Positions 38,421 through 47,497 of a stretch of 64,000 bases of DNA are shown piece by piece. Under the pieces are notes generated by a model. That model ran no database searches. It was not told the origin of the DNA and worked only from the letters and a program-made list of their open reading frames with translations. The stretch comes from Burkholderiales bacterium (lineage in GTDB: Bacteria > Pseudomonadota > Gammaproteobacteria > Burkholderiales > SG8-41): positions 1 through 64,000 of the forward strand of contig JAIETP010000005.1 of assembly GCA_019744975.1 (NCBI GenBank), read 5' to 3'. Each line of letters opens with the position of its first letter. Position 1 is the first letter of the stretch. The position numbers and the translations under genes were made by a program.

Positions 38421-39632
38421 ATGCAAAGTAAAAATGAAGCTAAAAAGGTCCTGCTCGGCCTCACCGGCGGCGTCGCCGCGTACAAGGCCGCCGAACTCGT
38501 GCGCCGGCTGGGCGACCATGGCATCGAAGTGCAGGTGGTGATGACCAAAGCGGCCTGCGGTTTCATCACACCGGCGACACTGCAGGCGCTGTCCGGCCAT
38601 CCGGTTTACACCGACATGTGGGACGGGCGCATCGCCAACGGCATGCCCCATATCGAACTGTCGCGCGACAAGCAGGTCATCGTCGTAGCACCCGCCACGG
38701 CCGATTTCCTCGCCAAGGCGGCGCTGGGCCTCGCCGATGATCTGCTGTCGACCTTGTGCCTCGCCCGCGACTGCCCGCTGATCGTTGCGCCGGCGATGAA
38801 CCGCCAGATGTGGGAGCACCCGGCGACCCGGCGCAATGTCGCGCAGCTCAAACGCGACGGCGTGATCGTGCTCGGCCCCGACAGCGGCGACCAGGCCTGC
38901 GGCGAAACCGGCATGGGCCGCATGCTCGAAGCCGACGAACTCGCCGAAGCCATCAGCGGATTCCTCGAACCGAAAACGCTGTCCGGCAAACGCGTGCTGA
39001 TGACCGCGGGTCCGACCTTTGAGCCGATCGACGCGGTGCGCGGCATCACCAACCGCAGCTCCGGCAAAATGGGTTATGCGCTGGCGCGCGCGGCGATTGC
39101 CGCCGGCGCCGAGGTCACGCTGGTGTCGGGACCGGTCAGCCTGGCCGCACCGGTGGGCGCGATCATGGAACGCGTGCAGACCGCCGCGGAAATGTTCGAC
39201 GCCGTCAAAAAACACGCCGCCAAAGCCGACATTTTTATCGGTGTCGCCGCAGTCGCCGATTACCGCGTCAGCGCACCGCGCAAACACAAGATCAAGAAAA
39301 CCGACGAAGCCGGGCTCAAGCTGAGCTTCGTACCGAACCCCGACATACTCGGCTGGATCGCCTCACGGCCCAAGCCGCCGTTTTGCGTCGGCTTCGCCGC
39401 GGAGAGCCGCAATCTCGATGCCTATGCCGACGAAAAACGGCGGCGCAAAAAAGTGAAACTGATGATCGCCAATCTCGCGCAGTCCGCGATCGGCGCCGAC
39501 GACAACGAAGTGTCACTGCTCGACGACGCCGGCACCCACCGCCTGCCACGCGCGCCGAAAGATATCGTGGCACGGCAGATCGTTGCGCATATTGCGGCAC
39601 TTTGCGCCGCACAGCGCCGCAAAGCGCGGTGA
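38421..39632 (+). CDS. coaBC: Bifunctional CoaBC (PPC synthetase/decarboxylase)
   Basis: A 403-residue Dfp protein making 4'-phosphopantetheine from phosphopantothenate. The flavin decarboxylase half has LTGGVAAYKAAELVRRL, PATADFLAKAALG and APAMNRQMWEHP; the synthetase half has TAGPTFEPIDAVRGITNRSSGKMG and VAAVADYRV. The ATG at 38421 fits the family start. It lies upstream of dut, as is usual, and completes a CoA set with panB and panC elsewhere in the window. Confidence 0.96.
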   Translation: MQSKNEAKKVLLGLTGGVAAYKAAELVRRLGDHGIEVQVVMTKAACGFITPATLQALSGHPVYTDMWDGRIANGMPHIELSRDKQVIVVAPATADFLAKAALGLADDLLSTLCLARDCPLIVAPAMNRQMWEHPATRRNVAQLKRDGVIVLGPDSGDQACGETGMGRMLEADELAEAISGFLEPKTLSGKRVLMTAGPTFEPIDAVRGITNRSSGKMGYALARAAIAAGAEVTLVSGPVSLAAPVGAIMERVQTAAEMFDAVKKHAAKADIFIGVAAVADYRVSAPRKHKIKKTDEAGLKLSFVPNPDILGWIASRPKPPFCVGFAAESRNLDAYADEKRRRKKVKLMIANLAQSAIGADDNEVSLLDDAGTHRLPRAPKDIVARQIVAHIAALCAAQRRKAR

Positions 39633-39726
39633 AATAAGTGAAGGAGTGAAGATGTGAATGGGGTACATCCCATAGAACGTCCTTACTCCTTCACGCATTC
39701 ACTCCTTCACCCCTTCACTGGCTTGC
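39632..39726. repeat. GTGAAGGA / TCCTTCAC repeats between coaBC and dut
   Basis: gtgaaataagtgaaggagtgaagatgtgaa on the left and ttcacgcattcactccttcaccccttcac on the right form an imperfect inverted repeat of tandem 7-8-mers. This is a diverged relative of the GTTCACCC arrays at 10.7 and 20.2 kb. Confidence 0.75.
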
Positions 39727-39727
39727 G

Positions 39728-40177
39728 ATGAAACAGATAGACGTCAAAATCCTCGACGCGCGGCTGCGCGAGCAGTTGCCGCAATATGCCACCCCCGGTT
39801 CAGCCGGCCTCGACCTGCGCGCCTGCCTTGATGCACCGCTGACACTCGCTCCCGGGCAGACCGCACTGATCCCCGCCGGCATGGCCATTCACATCGCCGA
39901 CCCCGGCCTGGCGGCGATCATCCTGCCGCGCTCCGGCCTCGGCCACAAACACGGCATCGTACTCGGCAACCTGGTCGGCCTGATCGATTCCGACTACCAG
40001 GGCCAATTGTTTGTATCGACCTGGAACCGCGGCAATGCCGCCTTTACCATCAATCCGCTGGAACGCCTGGCGCAACTGGTGGTCGTACCCGTCGTGCAGG
40101 TTACATTCAACATCGTCGATGATTTTTCCGCCTCCTCCCGTGGCGCCGGCGGTTTCGGCAGCACCGGCAAAGGCTGA
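39728..40177 (+). CDS. dut: dUTP diphosphatase
   Basis: A 149-residue trimeric dUTPase. The five motifs are present, including [53 protein letters not shown] and the C-terminal [13 protein letters not shown]. It hydrolyses dUTP to dUMP. The cbiX-like gene starts five bases later. Confidence 0.97.
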   Translation: MKQIDVKILDARLREQLPQYATPGSAGLDLRACLDAPLTLAPGQTALIPAGMAIHIADPGLAAIILPRSGLGHKHGIVLGNLVGLIDSDYQGQLFVSTWNRGNAAFTINPLERLAQLVVVPVVQVTFNIVDDFSASSRGAGGFGSTGKG

Positions 40178-40181
40178 CGCC

Positions 40182-40565
40182 GTGGCACAAACCGGCCTGG
40201 TGCTGTTCGCGCATGGCGCGCGCGATCCGGAATGGGCCGAGCCCTTCCGCGCCATCGCTGCCCGCGTTGCCGCCGGGCGCAAGGATCTGACGGTCAAGCT
40301 CGCCTTCCTTGAGATGCAGCCGCCGTCGCTGGCCGACGCCATCACCGAGCTCGCGACCGCCGGCCACGGCACCATCCATATCGCACCGCTGTTCATGGCG
40401 CAGGGCGGACACCTGAAAAAGGATGTGCCGGTGTTGCTGGCGGAAATCAGCCGTCAACAGCCCGGGTTGAAAATAGAATTGCTGCCGGCCATCGGCGACG
40501 TACCCGGTCTGCGCGATGCCATTGCCGACTGGCTGACCGGCGCCGTTCCCGGGGCCTCCGCATGA
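40182..40565 (+). CDS. CbiX/SirB-type chelatase-like protein
   Basis: A 127-residue single-domain protein matching small CbiX/SirB sirohydrochlorin chelatases (FAHGARDPEW with the metal-binding His, and HIAPLFMAQGGHLKKDVP with a second His). The start is GTG at 40182 after an AAAGG site. Cobalt or ferro-chelatase activity is likely, but no cobalamin or siroheme genes lie nearby. Its stop overlaps the DUF192 start by four bases. Confidence 0.85.
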   Translation: MAQTGLVLFAHGARDPEWAEPFRAIAARVAAGRKDLTVKLAFLEMQPPSLADAITELATAGHGTIHIAPLFMAQGGHLKKDVPVLLAEISRQQPGLKIELLPAIGDVPGLRDAIADWLTGAVPGASA

Positions 40566-40996
40566 AACGCCTGCTGCCGATCCTTGCGCTGTGCCTGATG
40601 CCGGCCATCGCGCCGGCCGCGATGCCGCAGATCGAACTGTCGATCAACAAACACTCACTGACCGCAGAGGTCGCCGGCAACGATGCCGACCGCATGCAGG
40701 GCCTGATGCACCGGCGCATGCTGCCGGAAAACCGCGGCATGTTGTTTGTGTTTCCGAACATCGCCCACCACGGCATGTGGATGATGAACACCCATATCCC
40801 GCTGTCGGTGGCCTTCATCGACGATGCTGGAGCCATCATCAACATCGAGGACATGCAGCCGCACACCCGCGACTCGCACAGCGCCAAAAGCCCGGCACGT
40901 TATGCGCTGGAAATGAACCTCGGCTGGTTCCGCAAACGCGGCATCAAGCCGGGCATGAAAATCGAGGGCCTGGGAAAAGCACCACCACCGCGCTGA
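40562..40996 (+). CDS. DUF192 family exported protein
   Basis: A 144-residue protein with a signal peptide (MKRLLPILALCLMPAIAPA|AM) and a DUF192 domain: NDADRMQGLMHRRMLPENRGMLFVFP, MWMMNTHIPLSVAFIDDAG and ALEMNLGWFRKRGIKPGM. Function is unknown. It is followed by a terminator. Confidence 0.9.
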   Translation: MKRLLPILALCLMPAIAPAAMPQIELSINKHSLTAEVAGNDADRMQGLMHRRMLPENRGMLFVFPNIAHHGMWMMNTHIPLSVAFIDDAGAIINIEDMQPHTRDSHSAKSPARYALEMNLGWFRKRGIKPGMKIEGLGKAPPPR

Positions 40997-41013
40997 ACGC
41001 CGTACAGCCCGAC

Positions 41014-41042
41014 AAAAAAGCCCGGACATGCCGGGCTTTTTT
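41014..41042. terminator. Bidirectional terminator between DUF192 and sodB
   Basis: aaaaaagcccgg-acatg-ccgggctttttt forms a strong stem with A and T runs. It serves the convergent genes on both sides. Confidence 0.9.
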
Positions 41043-41074
41043 GTTGTGATCAGATCGATTTCAGGCAACGCATC

Positions 41075-41656
41075 TCAACCAAAATTTTTTGCTGCGAAAT
41101 CCCAGTTGGCCAGACTGCCCAGGAAAGTTTCGACAAACTTCGGCCGCGCATTGCGGAAATCGATGTAATAGGCGTGTTCCCACACGTCGATGGTCAGCAG
41201 GGCCTTGTCACCGGTGGTCAGCACGGTGGCGGCATTGGACGTATTGACGATATCCACGCTGCCATCAGCCTTTTTCACCAGCCAGGTCCAGCCCGAACCG
41301 AAGTTGCCGACCGCGCTCTTGGTGAAGGCTTCCTTGAAGGCATCAAAGCCGCCCCACTTCCTGTCGATGGCCGCCGCCAGCGCACCCGCGGGTTTGCCGC
41401 CGCCGGCCGGTTTCATGCTGCTCCAGAAAAAAGTGTGGTTCCACACCTGGGCCGCGTTGTTGAACACGCCGCCGGAGGATTTCTTGATGATGTCTTCGAG
41501 CGACGAGTTTTCGAACCCGGTGCCCTTGATCAGGCCGTTGAGGTTGGTGACATAAGCCTGATGGTGTTTGCCGTAATGGAATTCGAAGGTTTCCTTCGAG
41601 ATGTGCGGCGCCAGCGCGTCCATTGCATACGGGAGTTTCGGCAGTTCGTGTTGCAT
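41075..41656 (-). CDS. sodB: Superoxide dismutase (Fe type)
   Basis: A 193-residue Fe/Mn superoxide dismutase. Metal ligands are His27 ([11 protein letters not shown]), His74 (VWNHTFFW) and the Asp and His in [10 protein letters not shown]. The [14 protein letters not shown] and FGSGWTWLV wording matches the iron SodB group. Start at 41656 follows AAAGGA. The gene is single. Confidence 0.95.
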   Translation of the reverse strand: MQHELPKLPYAMDALAPHISKETFEFHYGKHHQAYVTNLNGLIKGTGFENSSLEDIIKKSSGGVFNNAAQVWNHTFFWSSMKPAGGGKPAGALAAAIDRKWGGFDAFKEAFTKSAVGNFGSGWTWLVKKADGSVDIVNTSNAATVLTTGDKALLTIDVWEHAYYIDFRNARPKFVETFLGSLANWDFAAKNFG

Positions 41657-41753
41657 GTGCATCCTTTGCTTTTTGGTTTCAAAAAAACGGCGATGATAGG
41701 GCAGGCTGTCGCCCAGACCAACCCGCACCGGACAATAACCGTTTAACAAAAGA

Positions 41754-41782
41754 AAAACGCCCGGGGGGTTCCCGGGCGTTTT
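41754..41782 (-). terminator. Terminator after the PuuD-like gene
   Basis: aaaacgcccggg and cccgggcgtttt form a 12-bp stem; on the minus strand a T-rich run follows. It separates the PuuD-like gene from sodB. Confidence 0.9.
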
Positions 41783-41803
41783 GACAACAAAAGGCGCTGA
41801 GAG

Positions 41804-42391
41804 TTACAGGCCGCCGTTTTGCTGTGCGACCATGCAGAACAGCATTGGCACCGACAACATGGTATTAGCACGCGAGGTCAGCATCGCCAGGCGCGCCGCC
41901 TTGGCCTTGGCCTCGGCATCCACCTGCACAATACCCAGCGCTTTTTTCTGATTCGGCCAGATGATGAACCACACGTTGAAGGCCATGATCAGCGCCAGCC
42001 ACATGCCGATGCCGATGGCGACGAACCCCTCGCCGAACATCAGCGCCGAACCCAGATAGCGGTTCATGCTGGCGACGATCAGCCCGGTGATGACGGTGGC
42101 CAGGGCCGCCCAGCGGAACCAGAACAGCGCGGTCGGCGCGATCACCTTGCCGATCGCCGGCTTCTGTTCATCGGGGATTTTCGGCATTGACGGAATCTGC
42201 ACGAAGTTGAAATACCACAACAGGCCGATCCACATCACACCCGCCATCACATGCAGCCAGCGGAAGACGAAAGCCCACCAGGCGTGGTCACCGGCACGTG
42301 CACCTTCGCCGCCGGTGGCAATGATGATCAGGACAAGTATGACGAAGCCGGCAAGGACGGTGCGGCCCAGAGACTGGAATATAGCTCCCAT
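41804..42391 (-). CDS. PuuD/Urate_ox_N-type membrane protein
   Basis: A 195-residue protein with about four transmembrane helices resembling the membrane domain of urate hydroxylase PuuD: WWAFVFRWLHVMAGVMWIGLLWYFNFVQIP, then MAFNVWFIIWPNQKKALG and LTSRANTMLSVPMLFCMV. Full PuuD proteins also carry a cytochrome c domain, which is missing here, and there are no purine-catabolism neighbours. A role in urate oxidation is therefore uncertain. Confidence 0.75.
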   Translation of the reverse strand: MGAIFQSLGRTVLAGFVILVLIIIATGGEGARAGDHAWWAFVFRWLHVMAGVMWIGLLWYFNFVQIPSMPKIPDEQKPAIGKVIAPTALFWFRWAALATVITGLIVASMNRYLGSALMFGEGFVAIGIGMWLALIMAFNVWFIIWPNQKKALGIVQVDAEAKAKAARLAMLTSRANTMLSVPMLFCMVAQQNGGL

Positions 42392-42592
42392 GTGTGAACT
42401 CCTTTCGTTCTGAATTGTTTTATCGAGCGGATCAAACGCTCACAAGCAGCAGAAAGTCTAGCACAGCACCCAGGACGAGCCGCTGGCAAAGGCCACGATG
42501 CAGACAGGGAGAAAGCAGGAATAAGGGTAATTGTGCAAAAAAACCGGGCCATCGCAACGGAGCCGCGCGATTTTGGCCACATCATCACAAAG

Positions 42593-43561
42593 TCAGGCGG
42601 CGGCGAGGCTTCCGGTTTCGACCGCGGCGATCGCCTTGGCCTGGTTCAGATCCTGCGCATATCCCGTGCCATAAAGACAGCAGGCAAACTGGTTGGCAAT
42701 CGGCACCGGCATCGGAATGCGACCCTCGAGCACGCCGTTGATCCAGTGCGCGGTGCCCTTCAGATCATGCGCCGCGGGCAGCGGATGCGCGCAGCGCGGC
42801 GTCACCTCGGCATCAAACAGCAAACGCGCCGCGCCATCCCGCACCAGTTCGATGCCCGGACGGCACTGCGCATCGACCACCGGCTCGCCGTCCCGGGTTT
42901 CGAACAACAGCGCGCTTTTCTCGACGTCGCAGAGCAGGGACTGCAGCACCGCGCGTTCCTGAGCGTGCTCTGCCGGAATCAGCTGCAGCGCACCGCCGCC
43001 GAAAGGATCGGCCAGCCGAGCCAGCACACGCGCCAGCACGCCGCCGCCCAGGCGTACACGCAGCGCCAGCAGGTCGGCCAGCGCCGGCGCCAGCGCGCCG
43101 GTCGGCACAAAGGCGAGATGCCCGGCCTGCAGTTCCTGCTGTGCCTGCGCAAGACTGGCGCAGGGCATGATGCCCAGCTCGCGGAAAACATAGGCCGACG
43201 CCACGCCGTGTTCGCCGCTGAGCATGCCGTGCACCAGCACCGGGACACCCAGGCGCTGCAGGCTGATCGCCAGCAGCGGCAGCAGGTTCGGCTGCTCGCG
43301 CAGCGCGCCGTAACTCGGCATCAGCACCGGGCGCCATTGCGTATCCGGCGCCGTCATCTGGAACACCCGCGTCGACAACGCGGCCAGCACGCCGACCAGT
43401 TCCTGTTGCGACATCTGACGCTGTTCGAGCAACGCCAGCAGCCCGCCCAGTTCGAGGTCGGGAACACCGCGGTCAAACACCGCCGCGAACAAGGTCTCGG
43501 CCTCGCTCTCCGACAGCGGCTGGCCCGCGGCCAGTTCATCAATCATGTGCGCCCAAGTCAT
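42593..43561 (-). CDS. ybiB: YbiB/TrpD2-like nucleic-acid-binding protein
   Basis: A 322-residue protein with the anthranilate phosphoribosyltransferase fold, of the YbiB (TrpD2) group (LSESEAETLFAAVFDRGVPDLELGGLLALL, RPVLMPSYGALREQPNLLPLLA, PVLVHGMLSGEHGVAS). Family members bind DNA rather than catalyse tryptophan synthesis. A GGAGG site precedes its ATG. The symbol rests on overall pattern. Confidence 0.82.
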   Translation of the reverse strand: MTWAHMIDELAAGQPLSESEAETLFAAVFDRGVPDLELGGLLALLEQRQMSQQELVGVLAALSTRVFQMTAPDTQWRPVLMPSYGALREQPNLLPLLAISLQRLGVPVLVHGMLSGEHGVASAYVFRELGIMPCASLAQAQQELQAGHLAFVPTGALAPALADLLALRVRLGGGVLARVLARLADPFGGGALQLIPAEHAQERAVLQSLLCDVEKSALLFETRDGEPVVDAQCRPGIELVRDGAARLLFDAEVTPRCAHPLPAAHDLKGTAHWINGVLEGRIPMPVPIANQFACCLYGTGYAQDLNQAKAIAAVETGSLAAA

Positions 43562-43802
43562 CGCGTTTTTCCTCCAGCCTGTGCACCACCAGTGGTTTAC
43601 GCTGATGCAATGAGCAACCCCCGTGCCATGTCCCCGCAGGGGCTGTCAGCGGTGAAGCACGGAATAAAAACCCCTCTGCGCGCCACCTATCGGTGCGACT
43701 GCCGGCAGACCCGCTTTATTTTGGTGCCGGGCGCTTTGTTATGTTGCGCTGCGGAATCCGGCGCGCGGATATTTCATATCCTGCAACTTTGTCCAAAACC
43801 CA

Positions 43803-44567
43803 TCACGGCTTGCGGCGCACGGCGTCCCCGGTGAACGGCACAAAACGTACGGCGATGACTTTGCGTTGCGTCACTCCACCACGCGCATCCTTCTCGACGA
43901 CATACAGCGACTGCGCGCCGCGTTCGCCGAGCGGTATCACCAGCCGCCCGCCCGCCTTCAATTGGTCCACCAGCGGTTGTGGCAGGTGTGGTGCCGCAGC
44001 GGTGACCATGATCGCGTCGAACGGCGCCTCTTCCAGCCACCCCCGGTAACCGTCGCCGATGCGCGGCTGCACGTTCCAGTAACCCGCCGCAGCCAGTGCG
44101 CCTGCGGCAGCGCGGCCCAGCGGCTCGACGATTTCAATGGTGTACACAGCCCGCGCCAGTTCAGCGAGTACCGCAGCCTGGTAGCCGAGACCAGTGCCGA
44201 CTTCCAGCACCTTGTCGCCGGGCTTGATATCCAGCAGATCCGTCATCAAGGCCACGACGAAGGGCTGCGAAATGGTCTGGTCATGGCCGATGGGCAGGGG
44301 ACGGTTTTCGTAGGCATGGGCAAACTGCGACGGCGGCATGAAACGATGACGCTCCACCTTGCCCAGGGCAGCCATCACCCGCTCGTCGAGGCGGCCGCGG
44401 CCGGTCTCGCGCGCCGAGTCGCGCGCCATCTGTGCGACCTCCTCAACCATGCGTGCGCGGCGCGCATCAACATTGTCGGCGGCGACGGCATTCATAAACC
44501 CTCCGGAGCCGGCGCAAACCAGGCCGGCCATGCCGGCACACAAGGCGGTGACGGCACGACGGTGCAT
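43803..44567 (-). CDS. pcm: Protein-L-isoaspartate O-methyltransferase
   Basis: A PCMT that repairs isoaspartyl residues using SAM. The core has MPPSQFAHAYENRPLPIGHDQTISQPFVVALM, VLEVGTGLGYQAAVLAEL and GRLVIPLGERGAQSLYVVEKD. The start is uncertain. ATG 44567 gives a signal-like N-terminus (HRRAVTALCAGMAGLVCAG, then AVA), implying a periplasmic form. ATG 44495 has the better GGAGG site and would give a cytosolic form. The frame also opens at 44594, but that lies inside the psiF terminator hairpin. Confidence 0.88.
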   Translation of the reverse strand: MHRRAVTALCAGMAGLVCAGSGGFMNAVAADNVDARRARMVEEVAQMARDSARETGRGRLDERVMAALGKVERHRFMPPSQFAHAYENRPLPIGHDQTISQPFVVALMTDLLDIKPGDKVLEVGTGLGYQAAVLAELARAVYTIEIVEPLGRAAAGALAAAGYWNVQPRIGDGYRGWLEEAPFDAIMVTAAAPHLPQPLVDQLKAGGRLVIPLGERGAQSLYVVEKDARGGVTQRKVIAVRFVPFTGDAVRRKP

Positions 44568-44583
44568 GGCTGCGGCACAAAAG

Positions 44584-44618
44584 AAAAAGGACATACCGTT
44601 TCCAGTATGCCCTTTTTA
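44584..44618 (-). terminator. Terminator after the psiF-like gene
   Basis: aaaaaggacata and tatgcccttttt pair with one mismatch around a ten-base loop. On the minus strand a T-run follows. It ends the psiF-like transcript before pcm. Confidence 0.75.
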
Positions 44619-44678
44619 CTGCCGGACAAAAATCGCTGTAATGCAGCGATGCATTACAGCGATTACAAGCCCGGGAGA

Positions 44679-45089
44679 TCAGCCCTTCAGGCAGGCGCTC
44701 ATGAACTTCTTGCGGTCGTCGCCCGACTTGCCTTCAGCCTTGACGTTGCAGTCCTTCATGCGATCCTGCTGCTTTTTCTGCGCAGCGCTCGGCTCTTTTT
44801 TGCCCGAATCTTCGCCCTTCAGGCACGAGCTCATGTATTTCTTGCGGTCATCGCCCGACTTGCCTTCAGCCTTGGCGTTGCAGCTCTTCATGCGCTCCTG
44901 CTGTTTTTTCTGCGCTTCGCTGGGTTCTTTTTTGGCTTTTTCAGCAGCAGGGGCAGCCTTTTTCTCGGCGGCCGGTGCAGCTTTTTTCTCGGCAGCCGGT
45001 GCGGCCTTTTTGGCTTCCGCCTTGTCCTGAGCATGAGCCGAAGTCAGCGCAAACAGCGTGCAAATCATCGCGGCGATCAGTTGTTTCAT
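44679..45089 (-). CDS. PsiF-repeat exported protein
   Basis: A 136-residue protein with a signal peptide (MKQLIAAMICTLFALTSAHA|QD), a lysine/alanine-rich linker with three KKAAPAAE-type repeats, then two PsiF repeats (QKKQQERMKSCNAKAEGKSGDDRKKYMSSCLKG and a near copy), each with a conserved Cys pair. PsiF in E. coli is phosphate-starvation induced; its function is unknown. Confidence 0.85.
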   Translation of the reverse strand: MKQLIAAMICTLFALTSAHAQDKAEAKKAAPAAEKKAAPAAEKKAAPAAEKAKKEPSEAQKKQQERMKSCNAKAEGKSGDDRKKYMSSCLKGEDSGKKEPSAAQKKQQDRMKDCNVKAEGKSGDDRKKFMSACLKG

Positions 45090-45100
45090 TTGCCTCTCCT

Positions 45101-45137
45101 AAATTTATTCAATAAAAACAACGGGTTATAAATAATC
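45101..45137 (-). repeat. AT-rich patch, copy 10
   Basis: The minus strand reads acccgttgtttttattgaat followed by aaattt. It lies upstream of psiF and about 56 bases beyond the LLM oxidoreductase stop, in that gene's sense. Confidence 0.7.
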
Positions 45138-45192
45138 GCCACCGTAACCGGGGTCCCGGGCGTCGATACCCGGATTAACGTCCCTCGCCGAA

Positions 45193-46209
45193 TTACGGAT
45201 GACAGAGACTGAACGCCCCGGCCAGCAACTCGTAGGAACGCAGCCGCGAGTCGTAATCGCCGGTGATGGTGATCACCATCAGTTCATCGGCCTCGAACTC
45301 CGCTTGGATTTCCAGCAGTCGTTGTTTGACGACATCCGGCGTGCCGAGCACCACGCGCCGCCGGTGATGCTGGGTGATGCGCCGGCGGTCGGCGTCAGTG
45401 TACGGATAGGACTCGGCCTCTTCCAGCGTCGGCACCGGCGCGTTCACCCCGTAATCCATGTTCAGCCGGCGCAGGTCCACGCTTTGCGCCAGCCGCTCCG
45501 CCTGCGCCTGCGTGTCGGCGCAGATCACGAACACACAGACCAGCGCCTGCGGTTGCGGCTCGCGCGCGGAGGGTTGATAGCGGCGTTTGAAATCGCGCAT
45601 CACCACGTCGCCGCCGCGCGCGCTGATGAAATGCGCGAACGCAAAACGCAGTCCGAGCTGCGCCGCCAGCGCACCGCTGTAATCCGAGGAACCGAGCAGC
45701 CAGATCTGCGGACTGGTGTCGCCCGCGGGCTGCGCCCGGACCTGGCGGAACGGATGACCTTCGGGCAGATCATCGTCGAGGTAGGCCGCGAGGTACTGCA
45801 CCTGCTCGGGAAAATCATCCGCCGACGGATAACGGCCCTGGCCCATTGCCATCGCAGTGGCCTGATCGCCGCCGGGCGCGCGGCCGATGCCGAGGTCGAT
45901 GCGCCCCGGAAACAGGGCCTCAAGCATGCGGAACTGTTCAGCAATTTTCAGCGGACTGTAATACGGCAGCAACACGCCGCCGGTGCCGACGCGAATGGTC
46001 GTCGTCGCCGCTGCCAGCCGCGTCACGAGGATTTCCGGGCAGGGATCGGCCAGCGCCATGATCGAGTGATGTTCCGCGCACCAGTAGCGGTGATAACCCA
46101 TCGCCTCCGCCGCCTGCGCCAGACGCAGGGTTTGCTGTATCGCCTGCTGCGGGGTGTGGCCGCTGATGATCGGGGACTGGTCAAGGACGCTGAGTTTGAT
46201 GGTTGTCAT
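45193..46209 (-). CDS. LLM-class flavin-dependent oxidoreductase
   Basis: A 338-residue bacterial-luciferase-like TIM-barrel protein (LSVLDQSPIISGHTPQQAIQ, WCAEHHSIMALADPCPEILVTRLAAATTTIRVGTGGVLLPYYSPLKIAEQF, RIDLGIGRAPGG). It resembles the YhbW/MsnO8 group that uses FMN. The substrate is unknown. Confidence 0.9.
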   Translation of the reverse strand: MTTIKLSVLDQSPIISGHTPQQAIQQTLRLAQAAEAMGYHRYWCAEHHSIMALADPCPEILVTRLAAATTTIRVGTGGVLLPYYSPLKIAEQFRMLEALFPGRIDLGIGRAPGGDQATAMAMGQGRYPSADDFPEQVQYLAAYLDDDLPEGHPFRQVRAQPAGDTSPQIWLLGSSDYSGALAAQLGLRFAFAHFISARGGDVVMRDFKRRYQPSAREPQPQALVCVFVICADTQAQAERLAQSVDLRRLNMDYGVNAPVPTLEEAESYPYTDADRRRITQHHRRRVVLGTPDVVKQRLLEIQAEFEADELMVITITGDYDSRLRSYELLAGAFSLCHP

Positions 46210-46230
46210 ATAAACCTTAAGTCAAAAACT

Positions 46231-46348
46231 TTTAGCCACAGAGGTCTCAGAGAGCACAGAGAAAGTCAGAACCAAGACAAAGCCACTTGGTTTGGGTGAT
46301 GGTTTTGATTTTGCTCTTCTCTGTGGCCTCTGTGACCTCTGTGGCTGC
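46231..46348. repeat. CACAGAG inverted-repeat element, copy 1
   Basis: tttagccacagaggtctcagagag (46231 on) and its approximate complement ending tgacctctgtggctgc (to 46348) enclose about 50 bases. A sister copy lies at 47357-47470, on the other side of the deacetylase gene. Confidence 0.85.
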
Positions 46349-46369
46349 CGTTGACTTTGCTTTTGACTT

Positions 46370-47323
46370 TTACTCCGAGCCGCGAATGAATGCATTGAGC
46401 ACGCCGCACCAGCCCAGCGCCAGGTTGTTGCGGTTGTAACCACCGCCACCGAAGCCCATGATGCGGCCAGCGCTGAGTTCATTCGCCAGCACACACAGGC
46501 GTTGTGCCGCGTGAGCATGCGCATTCGGCGTGTACTGCAGATGCGCCAGCGGATCGCCGGCGATGCTGTCGGCACCTGCCTGGAACACGATGAATTCCGG
46601 TTTGTGCGCACGCAGGTGTTCTTCGACACGCTCCCAGGCCTTCATGAATTGTGCATCGGTAGCACCGGGCTGCATGGGAATGTTGAGTTTTAATCCCGCA
46701 CCGCCACCCTTACCGCGTTCGCTGTCGGCGCCGGTACCGGGATACAGGAAACGTCCATCTTCGTGGATGTCGGCGTAAATCAGGTCGGGGTCGGACTCAT
46801 ACGGGTAGTACAGGCCGTCGCCGTGGTGCACGTCGATATCGACATAGGCCACACGCCGGATGCCGTACTGCGCGCGCAGCGTATCAATGACCACGCCGCA
46901 GTCGTTGAACACACAAAAACCTGCGGCATGGTCACGTGCCGCATGGTGCAGGCCGCCGATGGGCTGGAAGCTGCGCAAGGCATCACCCGCCATAATGCGT
47001 TGCAGACCATCGAGTGCCGCGCCGACAACATGGGCTGAGGCTTCGTATACGCCGGGGAAAGCCGGCGTGTCACCGGCGTCGATGGAACCATAACCGCGAT
47101 CCGACAACTGCTGCACGCGCTGCACATGATCCTCGCCGTGGAAGCGCCCGATCTCCGCAGCACTCGCCGCACGCGAAGCGCAGACCGCCGCGAATTTATC
47201 AAGTTTCTGTTTATGCGCTTCCGCCCAGAACGCATTCTGGCGGTCCGGACCCCAGGGATGGCCGTCGGGAAAGCCGTAACTGCCCAGTGCTTCGTCCACA
47301 TACAACAACACTTCTGATTTCAT
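46370..47323 (-). CDS. Histone-deacetylase-family (Zn) amidohydrolase
   Basis: A 317-residue class II HDAC-like protein. The catalytic His pair is in GGLHHAARDHAAGFCVFND, the zinc ligands in VDIDVHHGDGLYY, and the family DADSIAGDPLAH-like region reads QAGADSIAGDPLAHLQ. Bacterial members act on acetylated lysine, polyamines or acetoin-related substrates; which applies is not visible. It sits between two CACAGAG repeat elements and has GGAGG before the ATG. Confidence 0.92.
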   Translation of the reverse strand: MKSEVLLYVDEALGSYGFPDGHPWGPDRQNAFWAEAHKQKLDKFAAVCASRAASAAEIGRFHGEDHVQRVQQLSDRGYGSIDAGDTPAFPGVYEASAHVVGAALDGLQRIMAGDALRSFQPIGGLHHAARDHAAGFCVFNDCGVVIDTLRAQYGIRRVAYVDIDVHHGDGLYYPYESDPDLIYADIHEDGRFLYPGTGADSERGKGGGAGLKLNIPMQPGATDAQFMKAWERVEEHLRAHKPEFIVFQAGADSIAGDPLAHLQYTPNAHAHAAQRLCVLANELSAGRIMGFGGGGYNRNNLALGWCGVLNAFIRGSE

Positions 47324-47356
47324 GATGCCTCCAGCGACTGGAACAACTTCAAAACC

Positions 47357-47470
47357 TTTTAGCCACAGAGGGCACAGAGGACACAGAGAACTTCAAAAAC
47401 AGCGGGCCTGCCCGCAAGGCAGGTTCCATTTAGGGGTTTTCTCTGTGCGCTCTGTGTCCTCTGTGGCTGC
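47357..47470. repeat. CACAGAG inverted-repeat element, copy 2
   Basis: Left arm tttagccacagagggcacagagg (47357 on), right arm ctctgtgtcctctgtggctgc (to 47470). It shares the flanking tttgactttgcttttgac with copy 1 but has a different centre. Confidence 0.85.
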
Positions 47471-47497
47471 CTTTGACTTTGCTTTTGACGTTAGCCT

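Noticed and set aside
41804-42391. Complete urate oxidase system
   Set aside because: Only the membrane domain is present; no cytochrome domain or purine-catabolic genes nearby.
42533-45131. Two open frames of over 400 codons on the plus strand across ybiB, pcm and psiF
   Set aside because: The minus-strand products are recognised families with signals and terminators; the plus frames are shadows.
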